Source of the DNA: Sphingobacteriales bacterium
Lineage (GTDB): Bacteria; Bacteroidota; Bacteroidia; Chitinophagales; Chitinophagaceae
Assembly: GCA_947463665.1 (NCBI GenBank)
Contig: CANHUD010000153.1
Coordinates: 1-5,952, forward strand
Reading direction: 5' to 3'
DNA: 5,952 nucleotides
Position numbers and translations under genes: made by a program. Position 1 is the stretch's first letter, and each line of letters starts with the position of its first letter. This document shows positions 1 to 5,952 of this stretch, in pieces. The notes beneath the pieces are model-generated. The model saw only the letters and a program-made list of their open reading frames with translations, was not told the DNA's origin and made no database searches.

Positions 1-1460
1 ATGTGGATATCTCCCTGTCCGTTAGCTGCAGAAATCCCGTGTTTGACGGCATTTTCAGCGAATGGCTGGATCAGCATGGAAGGGATCTCGAGCGTATCGG
101 CATGGATCTGCGGATCGATTTCAATTGCATAGCGGAATCCGAAGCGCATCTGTTCCATCTGGAGATAATCGTGCAGCATTTGTACTTCCTCCTTCAGGCT
201 GATCATATCTGCATTGGCCTCATTGAGGATATGCCGCGTGATACGGGCAAACCGGGTGAGGTAATGGTTGGCGGTAGTGATTTCGTTTTTATTGATGAGG
301 CTTTGGATGCCGGTGAGTGCGTTGAACAGAAAATGCGGGTTGAGCTGGGAGCGGACACTAGTGAGCTGAAGCCGGGCGATCTCTTCCTGATGTTTCGTTT
401 CTGCTAATTTTTTCTTGTGTCTGCGGCGCAGATACAGATAGATCCGCAGGGCGATCCCGAAGAAAATGATCAGGATGAGCAGCAATTGCTGCAGGGTATA
501 GGTTGTGTGACCGGTTACTTCAAACGGAATGGTGACCGTCATGGCGGATGGGTTTTCCCAATAGGCGGGCGGACTGCTGGGTGTTACCAGCACCTCGTAT
601 TGTCCGGGAATACCGAAAAGCGCTGCATTTATCCAATAGTAGGGTCGCCTGCTGTAATTGGAATACACCCATGCGTTGGATAAATGGATGGTATCGGTTA
701 CGCCCGACAGGGTTCGTTTCAGGCTGACGGTATACAGTCCAAACTGTGGGTTGGGTTCCATTTGAATTTCAAGATGGCTTAGACTGTCGGACCACCTGAT
801 CTGAATCGGTTGTTTTTTCCAGCTGGAGCTGTCGAAATACCGCATCTTATGCCGGGGGATCAGATGCTGTTCATGCGGTCTGTAGAGATAGGGATCCTGA
901 TCATATAGTTTGGCGGCATGCAGCCTGGCCGGAGGTAGATAGAGGCTTTTGAAGATCAGGGACGATCGGTTTGCATACTGTTTTTTGTTGTAGATCTCCA
1001 CGCGGATGATCTTCTGATCGGTATTGAATTTTCCCAGATATGCATAGTTGGTACCATTGACAGTTCTGTATGCATTCGGTTTTTGCCAGGATACCAGTTC
1101 GATGCTGTCGTTCTGCACGATGTGATACGAAAATTCGTCGGCATTTGCCGGGTTGATGCCGGTAACAGCCAGTTCGATTTCCTTTACATCGTTTAGCCAG
1201 TACATGGTTTCGTTTCCGTAAAACTGTACGTTTGCTGCATTGGTTTTGGGGTTGATCAGTTTCACGAATACCTGAAAATCTTTTGCATCCTGTGCGGGCG
1301 ACCAGCCTTCGCGGGTTTTACTCATCTGGTAGCGCCATGAGCTGAATCCTTTTGGAGGAATACCGGCCGTGATGTCGTTGATCTGTGCCCGGGTAATTCC
1401 CGACAGGAAGAGAAGGAAGATCAGCAGTTTGGTCAATCTGGTCATGTTTGAAGATTTCAT
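1..1460 (-). CDS. Sensor histidine kinase, LytS/YehU type (His_kinase family), 3' end cut by window edge
   Basis: The open frame runs from an ATG at 1460 to the left edge: 486 complete codons with no stop. Residues 1-26 form a signal peptide ending near TRA-Q. About 295 periplasmic residues follow, then one transmembrane helix (about 325-345, LLLILIIFFGIAL) and a basic coiled linker (RRRHKKK, about 347-354). The cytoplasmic part carries the phosphoacceptor motif QLNPHFLFNAL with His376, typical of the His_kinase (PF06580) family. It also carries the N box (MLIQPFAENAVKHGI, Asn470) of the HATPase domain. The glycine-rich ATP lid is missing only because the window ends. Kinases of this family autophosphorylate and pass phosphate to LytTR-type response regulators, usually encoded next door, here expected left of the window. 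I do not recognise the periplasmic domain; it is Tyr/Trp rich and looks all-beta. Met6 is a possible alternative start. Family assignment is secure; the signal is unknown. Confidence 0.93.
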   Translation of the reverse strand, partial: MKSSNMTRLTKLLIFLLFLSGITRAQINDITAGIPPKGFSSWRYQMSKTREGWSPAQDAKDFQVFVKLINPKTNAANVQFYGNETMYWLNDVKEIELAVTGINPANADEFSYHIVQNDSIELVSWQKPNAYRTVNGTNYAYLGKFNTDQKIIRVEIYNKKQYANRSSLIFKSLYLPPARLHAAKLYDQDPYLYRPHEQHLIPRHKMRYFDSSSWKKQPIQIRWSDSLSHLEIQMEPNPQFGLYTVSLKRTLSGVTDTIHLSNAWVYSNYSRRPYYWINAALFGIPGQYEVLVTPSSPPAYWENPSAMTVTIPFEVTGHTTYTLQQLLLILIIFFGIALRIYLYLRRRHKKKLAETKHQEEIARLQLTSVRSQLNPHFLFNALTGIQSLINKNEITTANHYLTRFARITRHILNEANADMISLKEEVQMLHDYLQMEQMRFGFRYAIEIDPQIHADTLEIPSMLIQPFAENAVKHGISAANGQGDIH

Positions 1461-1556
1461 ACTGCTAAACTGGCTTTAAATATTTGGGTGGGCAAGGCAG
1501 AAGCAGGATTCGGAGTGATCGGGTTAGTATCCGGGAAGCAGGGACGGGAATACCGG
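1461..1556. other. Intergenic spacer between ATPase and histidine kinase
   Basis: This 96-bp gap lies between the ATPase stop codon and the kinase start; both genes are on the minus strand. I see no GC-rich hairpin followed by a T run, so there is no clear intrinsic terminator. No Shine-Dalgarno sequence precedes the kinase ATG. The part nearest the kinase contains an AT-rich 12-mer shared with the ATPase upstream palindrome (annotated separately). Whether the kinase has its own promoter here is undecided. Confidence 0.5.
1474..1485. repeat. 12-bp motif CTTTAAATATTT, second copy of the core of the ATPase palindrome
   Basis: CTTTAAATATTT at 1474-1485 is identical to 2836-2847, the core of the 55-bp palindrome upstream of the ATPase. 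Both copies are in the same orientation and lie shortly upstream of a minus-strand start codon (13 bp of spacer before the kinase ATG, 19 bp before the ATPase ATG). About one repeated 12-mer is expected by chance in a window this size, so the identity alone is weak. The matching position is what makes it worth recording. Confidence 0.4.
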
Positions 1557-2816
1557 TCAGGCCCAGAGAGAAAAGAGCGGGACGGCCCACAAGTCTTTTC
1601 CAAAGGGAACGATGTCTTTGCCCAAGTAGAATACAATTCCGCCGGTGAAATCATGGGCAACCGCTTCCCGGAGCAGACGGATATGCCGGAAATCATCGGC
1701 AGTTACCAGCTCCGATCGTTTCACTTCGATGGCAAAGATCGATCCATCGGGTTTTTCCAGGATGAAATCAATTTCTTTGTTGTCGCTGGTTCTGAAATGA
1801 TAGAGCTCGGCTCTGGTTTCGCTGAACGACAGTTGTTTGATGAGTTCCGTGGCTACGAAGTTTTCCAGCAGGTGCCCGAATAGTTCTGGTTTGGTATGAC
1901 TGACCACTTCAAGATCCAGATCAAGCAGATGGCAGACCATCTGAGTGTCTGACAAATAATTTTTAGGTGCCCGTACCAGTCGCTTACCCATATTTCTTGC
2001 CCAGGGTCTTATGTCGAATGACAGAAACATGAGTTTGAGAATATTTCGGTACGTTTTACCGGTGACCGAGTTCAGTCCGGCTTCTCTGGCCACATCCGAT
2101 TCGTTTACGATGCCTCCGATCCGGGTGGCCAGCAACCGTAGAAGGTGAGGAAGGATATGCGCTTTTTCCAGATCCGCGATCTGCCTGACGTCTCTTTGCA
2201 GGATCGTGGAGATGTAGCTGTCGAACCAAATGGAACGTTGTTCCGCGGAAGCAAAGGCTATTTCCGGAAAGGTGGCCATCCGGATGGCATCGATCAGGGA
2301 AATGTTGCGGTCTTTGATGAAATCAAAATCGAGCTTGAGCAGTTTTTCCAACTGACCGGAAGCGTGACTACTGGCTTCCGCCACGGAAAAAGGATGAAGC
2401 GTGAGCACCGCCATTCTGCCAACCAGTGCTTCCGACAGTTTTGGCAGGGCCAGAATATTAGCCGATCCGGTGAGCAGAAACTGACCGTTTGCTTCCGGTT
2501 TATTTTCAAATCTTGCTTTATCTGCCTCCATTTTCAGTGCCCTGAACAGTTCCGGAACCATCTGGACTTCATCTATGATGAGCGGCCTTTGGTAGCTTTG
2601 CAGGAACATTTCCGGTGCAGCGGCGGCGGCAGCCATGAGCACTGGCTTATCAAAACTTATGTAGCCGGCTTCCCGCTCATTTTTTGTCAATAACGGCCTT
2701 AACATCCGGGTGAATGTACTCTTTCCCGTCTGCCTTGCTCCGTTCAGAAATACGATCGGGAACCCTTCCAGGGCTTTTATGACCTTCGCTTCGATATGAC
2801 GGGGCAAAAACGACAT
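1557..2816 (-). CDS. AAA_14/DUF4143 family P-loop ATPase
   Basis: This is a 419-residue cytosolic protein without signal peptide or membrane helix, of usual length for the family. The N-terminal AAA_14 domain has a Walker A motif GARQTGKS (26-33), a Walker B motif LIIDEVQ (79-85) and a sensor-like FLLTGSAN (113-120), followed by GRM (133-135) and HPFS. The C-terminal DUF4143 domain carries EID...IEVK (Asp350, Glu364, Lys366), with the spacing of a PD-(D/E)XK nuclease-like core. Many such proteins occur in Bacteroidota and Archaea, often in several copies per genome. Their biological role is not settled, so no process is assigned. The frame could extend to a TTG at 2822, but ATG at 2816 is preferred. 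A 55-bp palindrome abuts that ATG, suggesting tight local control. The flanking genes (fucosidase, kinase) offer no functional link. Confidence 0.93.
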   Translation of the reverse strand: MSFLPRHIEAKVIKALEGFPIVFLNGARQTGKSTFTRMLRPLLTKNEREAGYISFDKPVLMAAAAAAPEMFLQSYQRPLIIDEVQMVPELFRALKMEADKARFENKPEANGQFLLTGSANILALPKLSEALVGRMAVLTLHPFSVAEASSHASGQLEKLLKLDFDFIKDRNISLIDAIRMATFPEIAFASAEQRSIWFDSYISTILQRDVRQIADLEKAHILPHLLRLLATRIGGIVNESDVAREAGLNSVTGKTYRNILKLMFLSFDIRPWARNMGKRLVRAPKNYLSDTQMVCHLLDLDLEVVSHTKPELFGHLLENFVATELIKQLSFSETRAELYHFRTSDNKEIDFILEKPDGSIFAIEVKRSELVTADDFRHIRLLREAVAHDFTGGIVFYLGKDIVPFGKDLWAVPLFSLWA

Positions 2817-2871
2817 TTGCAAATTTAAAATTAAACTTTAAATATTTTAAAGTCAAACTTTAAATTTGCAA
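2817..2871. repeat. 55-bp AT-rich near-perfect palindrome at the ATPase start codon
   Basis: The segment is centred on A2844, and 23 of its 27 base pairs are complementary. The outer arms are perfect 13-mers: TTGCAAATTTAAA at 2817-2829 and its complement at 2859-2871. The inner arms are perfect 8-mers: ACTTTAAA at 2835-2842 and TTTAAAGT at 2846-2853. The only mismatched pairs are 2830/2858, 2833/2855, 2834/2854 and 2843/2845. There is also an 11-bp direct repeat AAACTTTAAAT at 2833-2843 and 2855-2865, 22 bp apart. The palindrome ends exactly next to the ATPase ATG and begins 19 bp downstream of the fucosidase stop codon. As DNA it resembles a multi-dimer operator. As RNA in a read-through transcript it would fold into a long AU hairpin next to the start codon. 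The structure is read directly; the function is inferred. Confidence 0.9.
2820..2856 (-). promoter_or_regulatory. Candidate ATPase promoter embedded in the palindrome
   Basis: On the minus strand TAAATTTG (2827-2820) fits the Bacteroidota -7 consensus TAnnTTTG exactly. From known spacing of that box, transcription would start at about 2816, the A of the ATPase ATG, giving a leaderless or nearly leaderless mRNA. No TTTG -33 box lies at the usual 19-21 bp distance; the nearest (2857-2854) is 26 bp away. An alternative reading is a sigma70-like pair, TTGACT (2856-2851) and TAATTT (2833-2828), with a 17-bp spacer. Either would overlap the palindrome, so a protein bound there would block it. In AT-rich DNA such matches arise easily, so this is tentative. 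Confidence 0.35.
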
Positions 2872-2890
2872 GAAGTCAGTATTGGCGGGC

Positions 2891-4243
2891 TTATTTAGCT
2901 CCGTCGATGGTACTTTGGGTAGATTTTAAGGTTGCTTTAGCCTTGAATGTGGCGTTTTCGATTCTCAGCACCACCGAATTCGGCCATTTGTTGTTGGTAT
3001 AGAATCGTTGGCCGTTTACCGCAGAAATCACCAGACCGAGCGGGGTAGGGGAAAGGTAGGTTGCGGCATCGTAGTCTTTGCGGTATTCCACCAGTTCCGC
3101 CTGGTAGCCCAGGGTGGTGACCTTCGTATTTTTATTACCCTCTATATGGGTTAGTACAAATGTTTTCCGGTCTCCGTATTTCCAGTCGTCTGCACTGCTA
3201 CGGGTAATGAAGGCATAGATGTATTTTTCATCGTTGGATTGCGTGTACCAGACATTGTCTTCCCGGATTACGGGCAGAGGTTTTACGGCATAGATGGCTT
3301 CGCTGTTGGCGAAATTCCAGAGGGCCACTTCGCGGAGCAGGTTTTCCTGTTCGATCTGTATATCGCCATCGGGTTTGGGCCCGATATTCAGCAGAAAATT
3401 CCCGCCTTTTGCGCGAATTTCCGTGAGCATATTGATGACCTGTGTGCCGGTTTTGTGCGGATCGTTGGTAGGTTTATAGCCCCAGTCGGTTCCCATGGTA
3501 TAACAGGCTTCCCAGGGTCTTGGGAGCGACTGGTTGGGCGTGGTCTGTTCCGGTGTATTCATGGCATCGCGGGTGATCACCAGCTCCGGGTTCAGGCTCC
3601 AGGCATATTCACGCAGGCCATCGCCGGGTCCATCGATGAAGAGGATATCGATTTTCCCGTATTGGGTGAACAGTTCTTTCAGCTGGCGTTTGTCGTACTC
3701 CATGAGCCCCGGGTTTTGTGCCGGGAAATGCTGTGGATGCTGGAGTCGGCCCACCGGTATCTTGTTCTTATGGAAATAGTGAAAATCTTCCGGGGAGAAA
3801 TAGAGGCCGATAGCGATGCCTTCTTTGCGGAATGCATCGATCAGTTCTTTGGTGATGTCGCGCTTAAACGGTGTGTTCATCACATTGAAATTGGTGGTCT
3901 TTGTATCCCACATACAGAAACCGGCGTGATGTTTGCTGGTGAAGACCATATATTTCATACCCGCGAGTTTCGCCAGTTTTGCCCAGGCTGCCGGGTTGAA
4001 TTTTTCGGGGTTGAAGAATTGCGGGAGTTCCTGGAAATATTTTTCCCGATAGTTTTCGGAGGCTCCGGAGAGGGAATGGCTGATCACGGCACCCAGCGTG
4101 GCATCTACGTTCCAGTGGATGAACAGGCCGAAGGCCAGGTCCTGAAACCACTGTACCCGTTCCGGTTTGTTGGTGGTTTGTACGGGTTGTGCCTGGCTCG
4201 CGAGTGAGAGAAACAGGGAAAGGAGAAGAATCGCTTTTTTCAT
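2891..4243 (-). CDS. Secreted alpha-L-fucosidase, GH29
   Basis: This 450-residue protein begins with a signal peptide (about 1-19, ending ASQAQ), so it is exported, probably to the periplasm. It is expected to hydrolyse terminal alpha-L-fucose from glycans with retention. GH29 landmarks appear in order: GLFIHWN (39-45), TSKHHAGF (102-109), the strand ILFIDG with Asp204 as the likely nucleophile, PWEACYTMGTDWGY (243-256) with Glu245 in the conserved WE motif, and GGNFLLNIGPKPDG (280-293). After about residue 320 comes the usual C-terminal beta-sandwich; no F5/8-type carbohydrate-binding module is present. The usual Gly after HW is Asn45. I cannot assign subfamily A or B, or linkage preference, from sequence alone. 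No Shine-Dalgarno sequence precedes ATG 4243, normal for Bacteroidota. It is divergent from the esterase gene and no terminator separates it from the ATPase 74 bp downstream, so read-through is possible. Confidence 0.93.
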   Translation of the reverse strand: MKKAILLLSLFLSLASQAQPVQTTNKPERVQWFQDLAFGLFIHWNVDATLGAVISHSLSGASENYREKYFQELPQFFNPEKFNPAAWAKLAKLAGMKYMVFTSKHHAGFCMWDTKTTNFNVMNTPFKRDITKELIDAFRKEGIAIGLYFSPEDFHYFHKNKIPVGRLQHPQHFPAQNPGLMEYDKRQLKELFTQYGKIDILFIDGPGDGLREYAWSLNPELVITRDAMNTPEQTTPNQSLPRPWEACYTMGTDWGYKPTNDPHKTGTQVINMLTEIRAKGGNFLLNIGPKPDGDIQIEQENLLREVALWNFANSEAIYAVKPLPVIREDNVWYTQSNDEKYIYAFITRSSADDWKYGDRKTFVLTHIEGNKNTKVTTLGYQAELVEYRKDYDAATYLSPTPLGLVISAVNGQRFYTNNKWPNSVVLRIENATFKAKATLKSTQSTIDGAK

Positions 4244-4318
4244 GATGGATGTTAAGATACTATTTTTTCAGGAAGCCATTTAGGCGGATATCGAATAAAA
4301 AATTACGTACATTGAAGT
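4244..4318. promoter_or_regulatory. Divergent intergenic region between fucosidase and esterase
   Basis: These 75 bp must hold the 5' regions of both genes, since they start back to back. The sequence is AT rich and has no Shine-Dalgarno sequence on either side. Short palindromes GATATC and TACGTA are present, but no long inverted repeat. On the plus strand TACATTG (4308-4314) resembles a one-base-short form of the Bacteroidota -7 box, without a good -33 partner. No convincing box is visible for the fucosidase side. The call rests on gene arrangement, not on a motif. Confidence 0.5.
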
Positions 4319-5176
4319 ATGTGTTTAAAGCGTATTTTCTTTTTAATATCCTTACTAGTTAGCAGTGGATATACGCAGGTTGTAAAGGGGCAAAACAATT
4401 CCGGTCAGGATATTCTTCCTGTGGAGGTGGTGTATAAGACTATTGATACAACAAAGCTTACCCTGCGTATCTATGCATTGCCTAAAAAACAGCGAAGCCG
4501 GAAATCGCCAGCCATCGTCTATTTTTTTGGGGGCGGCTGGACCGGCAGGAATCCATTGCAATTTCACGAACATGCGCTGCGGTATGCGGAAAAAGGAATC
4601 GTAACCATTCTGGCTGACTACCGGGTGAAGAATGTTCACGGAACCAGTCCGATGGAAGCTCTACTGGATGCAAAATCAGCCATGCGGTATGTGCGGGGGC
4701 ATGCGAAGAAATGGCGGATAGATGAAGATCGTATTGCGGCAGCTGGCGGATCGGCGGGTGGTCATCTCGCTGCCGCCTGTTTCACGAATGAACGGTTCAA
4801 TGCAGCTGGAGACAATCTGAGGATCAGTGCAAAACCCAACGCGCTGTTGTTGTTTAATCCGGTGATCGATAATGGTCCGGATGGATATGGATACGAACGG
4901 GTAAGCCAGTGGTTCCCTGATTTTTCGCCTATGCATATGATCAAGGATGCATTTCCGGAAACCATTTTTTTTCTCGGTACGAAGGACAGGCTGATACCTG
5001 TGTCAACAGCCGAAACCTTTACCGCAAAGGTTCAGGCAACCGGAAGCAGTTGTGAACTACATCTGTATGATGGGGCCGGTCATGGTTTTTTCAATCAGCC
5101 TGCTTATCGCGAAGTGATATTTCCCAAGGTAGATTCTTTTCTACTGCGAATAGGATATATTGGCAAGCAGGACTAA
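4319..5176 (+). CDS. Exported alpha/beta-hydrolase, acetyl-esterase/BD-FAE-like
   Basis: This 285-residue protein has an N-terminal signal peptide (basic MCLKR, hydrophobic core to about residue 16, cleavage near residues 20-25). Cys2 is not in a lipobox. The fold is alpha/beta-hydrolase of the Abhydrolase_3/BD-FAE type. The oxyanion-loop motif is YFFGGGW (68-74), the nucleophile elbow GGSAGGH has Ser145, the acid is probably Asp223 in GTKDRLIP, and the base is His255 in GAGHGFF. The triad is complete, so an active hydrolase is expected. The usual His before the GGG is Phe70. Relatives encoded near glycoside hydrolases commonly remove acetyl or other acyl groups from polysaccharides. Its divergent pairing with a GH29 fucosidase suggests deacylation of a glycan, but the substrate is inferred. 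The peptidase gene starts 49 bp downstream on the same strand and may be co-transcribed. Confidence 0.88.
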   Translation: MCLKRIFFLISLLVSSGYTQVVKGQNNSGQDILPVEVVYKTIDTTKLTLRIYALPKKQRSRKSPAIVYFFGGGWTGRNPLQFHEHALRYAEKGIVTILADYRVKNVHGTSPMEALLDAKSAMRYVRGHAKKWRIDEDRIAAAGGSAGGHLAAACFTNERFNAAGDNLRISAKPNALLLFNPVIDNGPDGYGYERVSQWFPDFSPMHMIKDAFPETIFFLGTKDRLIPVSTAETFTAKVQATGSSCELHLYDGAGHGFFNQPAYREVIFPKVDSFLLRIGYIGKQD

Positions 5177-5187
5177 GGCTATTTCAT

Positions 5188-5195
5188 TATTTTTA
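5188..5195 (+). promoter_or_regulatory. Weak -7-like box before the prolyl oligopeptidase
   Basis: TATTTTTA lies in the 49-bp gap after the esterase stop codon and matches five of the six fixed positions of TAnnTTTG. No TTTG lies at the usual distance upstream; the nearest TTG is 25 bp away. The match could be chance, and the peptidase may instead be read from the esterase promoter. Confidence 0.2.
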
Positions 5196-5225
5196 CCGGG
5201 TAAACCTCAACGAAAATTATCTGCC

Positions 5226-5952
5226 ATGCGAGCCGTACTTACCTGTATCTTATTGATGTTTTCTGTAGTTATGATGGCGCAAATCAAGTATCCCGCCACC
5301 CGAAAGGCGGATGTGAAGGATGATTATTTCGGCACTACGATCGCGGATCCCTATCGCTGGCTGGAAGACGATAACAGTGAGGAGACCAAACAGTGGGTAA
5401 AGGCACAGAATGCGGTGACCAATGCCCATCTGGGATCTATTCCTTTTCGGGAAAAGGTCAGGGCCCGACTCTCAGTCCTCTGGAACTACCCCAAATACGG
5501 CTCTCCCCGGAAAGAAGGCGAATACTATTATTTTTCCAAGAACGATGGATTGCAGAACCAGAGCGTGATGTACCGGCAAAAAGGCCTGAATGGAACACCG
5601 GAAGTTTTTCTCGATCCCAACCGTTTTTCTGCGGATGGTACCGTGGCCCTGGGTGGGATGTCGTTCTCCCAGCAGGCGCGTTACCTGACCTATCTGGTAG
5701 CTGGAAGCGGGAGCGACTGGCAGGAGGCGGTGATCCTCGATCTGCAGACCCTGAAGCCGGTGGATGATACCCTGCGCTGGATCAAGTTCAGCGGGATCGC
5801 CTGGAAAGGTGACGAAGGGTTTTATTACAGTCGTTACCCCGAACCGGACGCAACCACGCGGCTCTCGAAACAGAATCAATACCATAAGGTCTATTACCAC
5901 CGCATCGGCACGGCACAGTCGGCCGACGTACTGGTGTATGAAGACAAGGAGC
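5226..5952 (+). CDS. Prolyl oligopeptidase family peptidase (S9A), N-terminal 242 residues, cut by window edge
   Basis: The frame opens at ATG 5226 and stays open to the right edge, giving 242 complete codons. Residues 1-19 form a signal peptide (MRAVLT..., ending MMAQ), so the enzyme is exported. The S9 N-terminal signature follows: DDYFGTTIADPYRWLED (32-48), then KQWVKAQNAVT (55-65), and the start of the seven-bladed propeller with the family blocks KYGSPRKEGEYYYFSKNDG and LQNQSVMY. The region ends at YHKVYYHRIGTAQSADVLVY, also typical. Family members are about 680-720 residues long; the catalytic Ser-Asp-His domain lies beyond the window, so activity cannot be judged here. Such enzymes cleave short peptides after proline. 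No Shine-Dalgarno sequence precedes the start. It follows the esterase by 49 bp; a functional link between the two is not evident. Confidence 0.93.
   Translation, partial: MRAVLTCILLMFSVVMMAQIKYPATRKADVKDDYFGTTIADPYRWLEDDNSEETKQWVKAQNAVTNAHLGSIPFREKVRARLSVLWNYPKYGSPRKEGEYYYFSKNDGLQNQSVMYRQKGLNGTPEVFLDPNRFSADGTVALGGMSFSQQARYLTYLVAGSGSDWQEAVILDLQTLKPVDDTLRWIKFSGIAWKGDEGFYYSRYPEPDATTRLSKQNQYHKVYYHRIGTAQSADVLVYEDKE

Noticed and set aside
3..683. Plus-strand open frames of 134 and 88 codons at the left edge
   Set aside because: They are antisense to the histidine kinase, whose H-box and N-box are read clearly on the minus strand.
1488..2693. Plus-strand open frames of 131 and 182 codons (1488-1883 and 2145-2693)
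   Set aside because: Both lie mainly antisense to the ATPase coding region and show no family motif. They are by-products of its codon composition.
2820..2822. TTG as the ATPase start codon
   Set aside because: An ATG follows two codons later at 2816, and the TTG lies inside the palindrome arm. ATG is the simpler choice.
2817..2871. Palindrome as an intrinsic terminator of the fucosidase gene
   Set aside because: The arms are almost purely AT, with no GC-rich stem followed by a T run. The element also abuts the next start codon, so a regulatory role fits better.
2817..2871. Palindrome as a transposon end or miniature element
   Set aside because: No transposase, target-site duplication or matching distant inverted copy is seen. 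Only a 12-bp core recurs at 1474-1485, in direct orientation.
3239..4207. A 322-codon open frame on the plus strand
   Set aside because: It is antisense to the GH29 fucosidase, whose motifs are unambiguous. The plus-strand translation shows no recognisable domain.
5472..5900. A 142-codon minus-strand frame near the right edge
   Set aside because: It is antisense to the prolyl oligopeptidase N-terminal domain, which is clearly recognisable on the plus strand.

Overview
The window looks like chromosomal DNA from a Bacteroidota member, most plausibly Chitinophagaceae-like. The assignment is inferred from three things: several secreted proteins have signal peptides ending in Ala-Gln or Gln-rich junctions, the start codons lack Shine-Dalgarno sequences, and the gene families are typical of that phylum (a LytS-type kinase with a periplasmic sensor, a GH29 fucosidase, an AAA_14/DUF4143 ATPase, an S9A peptidase). 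No RNA gene, CRISPR array, transposase or integrase was seen.

Layout. Three genes lie on the minus strand, read from right to left. They are a secreted GH29 alpha-L-fucosidase (4243 to 2891), an AAA_14/DUF4143 ATPase (2816 to 1557), and a membrane sensor histidine kinase of the LytS/YehU type (1460 to beyond the left edge, cut just after its N box). Two genes lie on the plus strand: an exported alpha/beta-hydrolase of the BD-FAE/acetyl-esterase type (4319 to 5176) and the N-terminal part of an S9A prolyl oligopeptidase (5226 to beyond the right edge). The fucosidase and esterase start back to back across a 75-bp divergent intergenic region.

How the genes may work together. The fucosidase and esterase are both predicted to be exported and could jointly trim fucosylated, acylated glycans. 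The peptidase may be co-transcribed with the esterase and would act on peptides. The kinase probably signals to a LytTR-type response regulator encoded left of the window, in response to an unknown periplasmic signal. The ATPase is a cytosolic protein with no evident link to these neighbours and looks like an independent accessory gene.

The most striking non-coding feature is a 55-bp AT-rich near-perfect palindrome (2817-2871) that abuts the ATPase start codon. In it, four TTTAAA-type sites alternate in orientation in an 11-bp register. It looks like a dedicated operator/promoter or a start-sequestering hairpin. A 12-bp part of it recurs 14 bp upstream of the histidine-kinase start.
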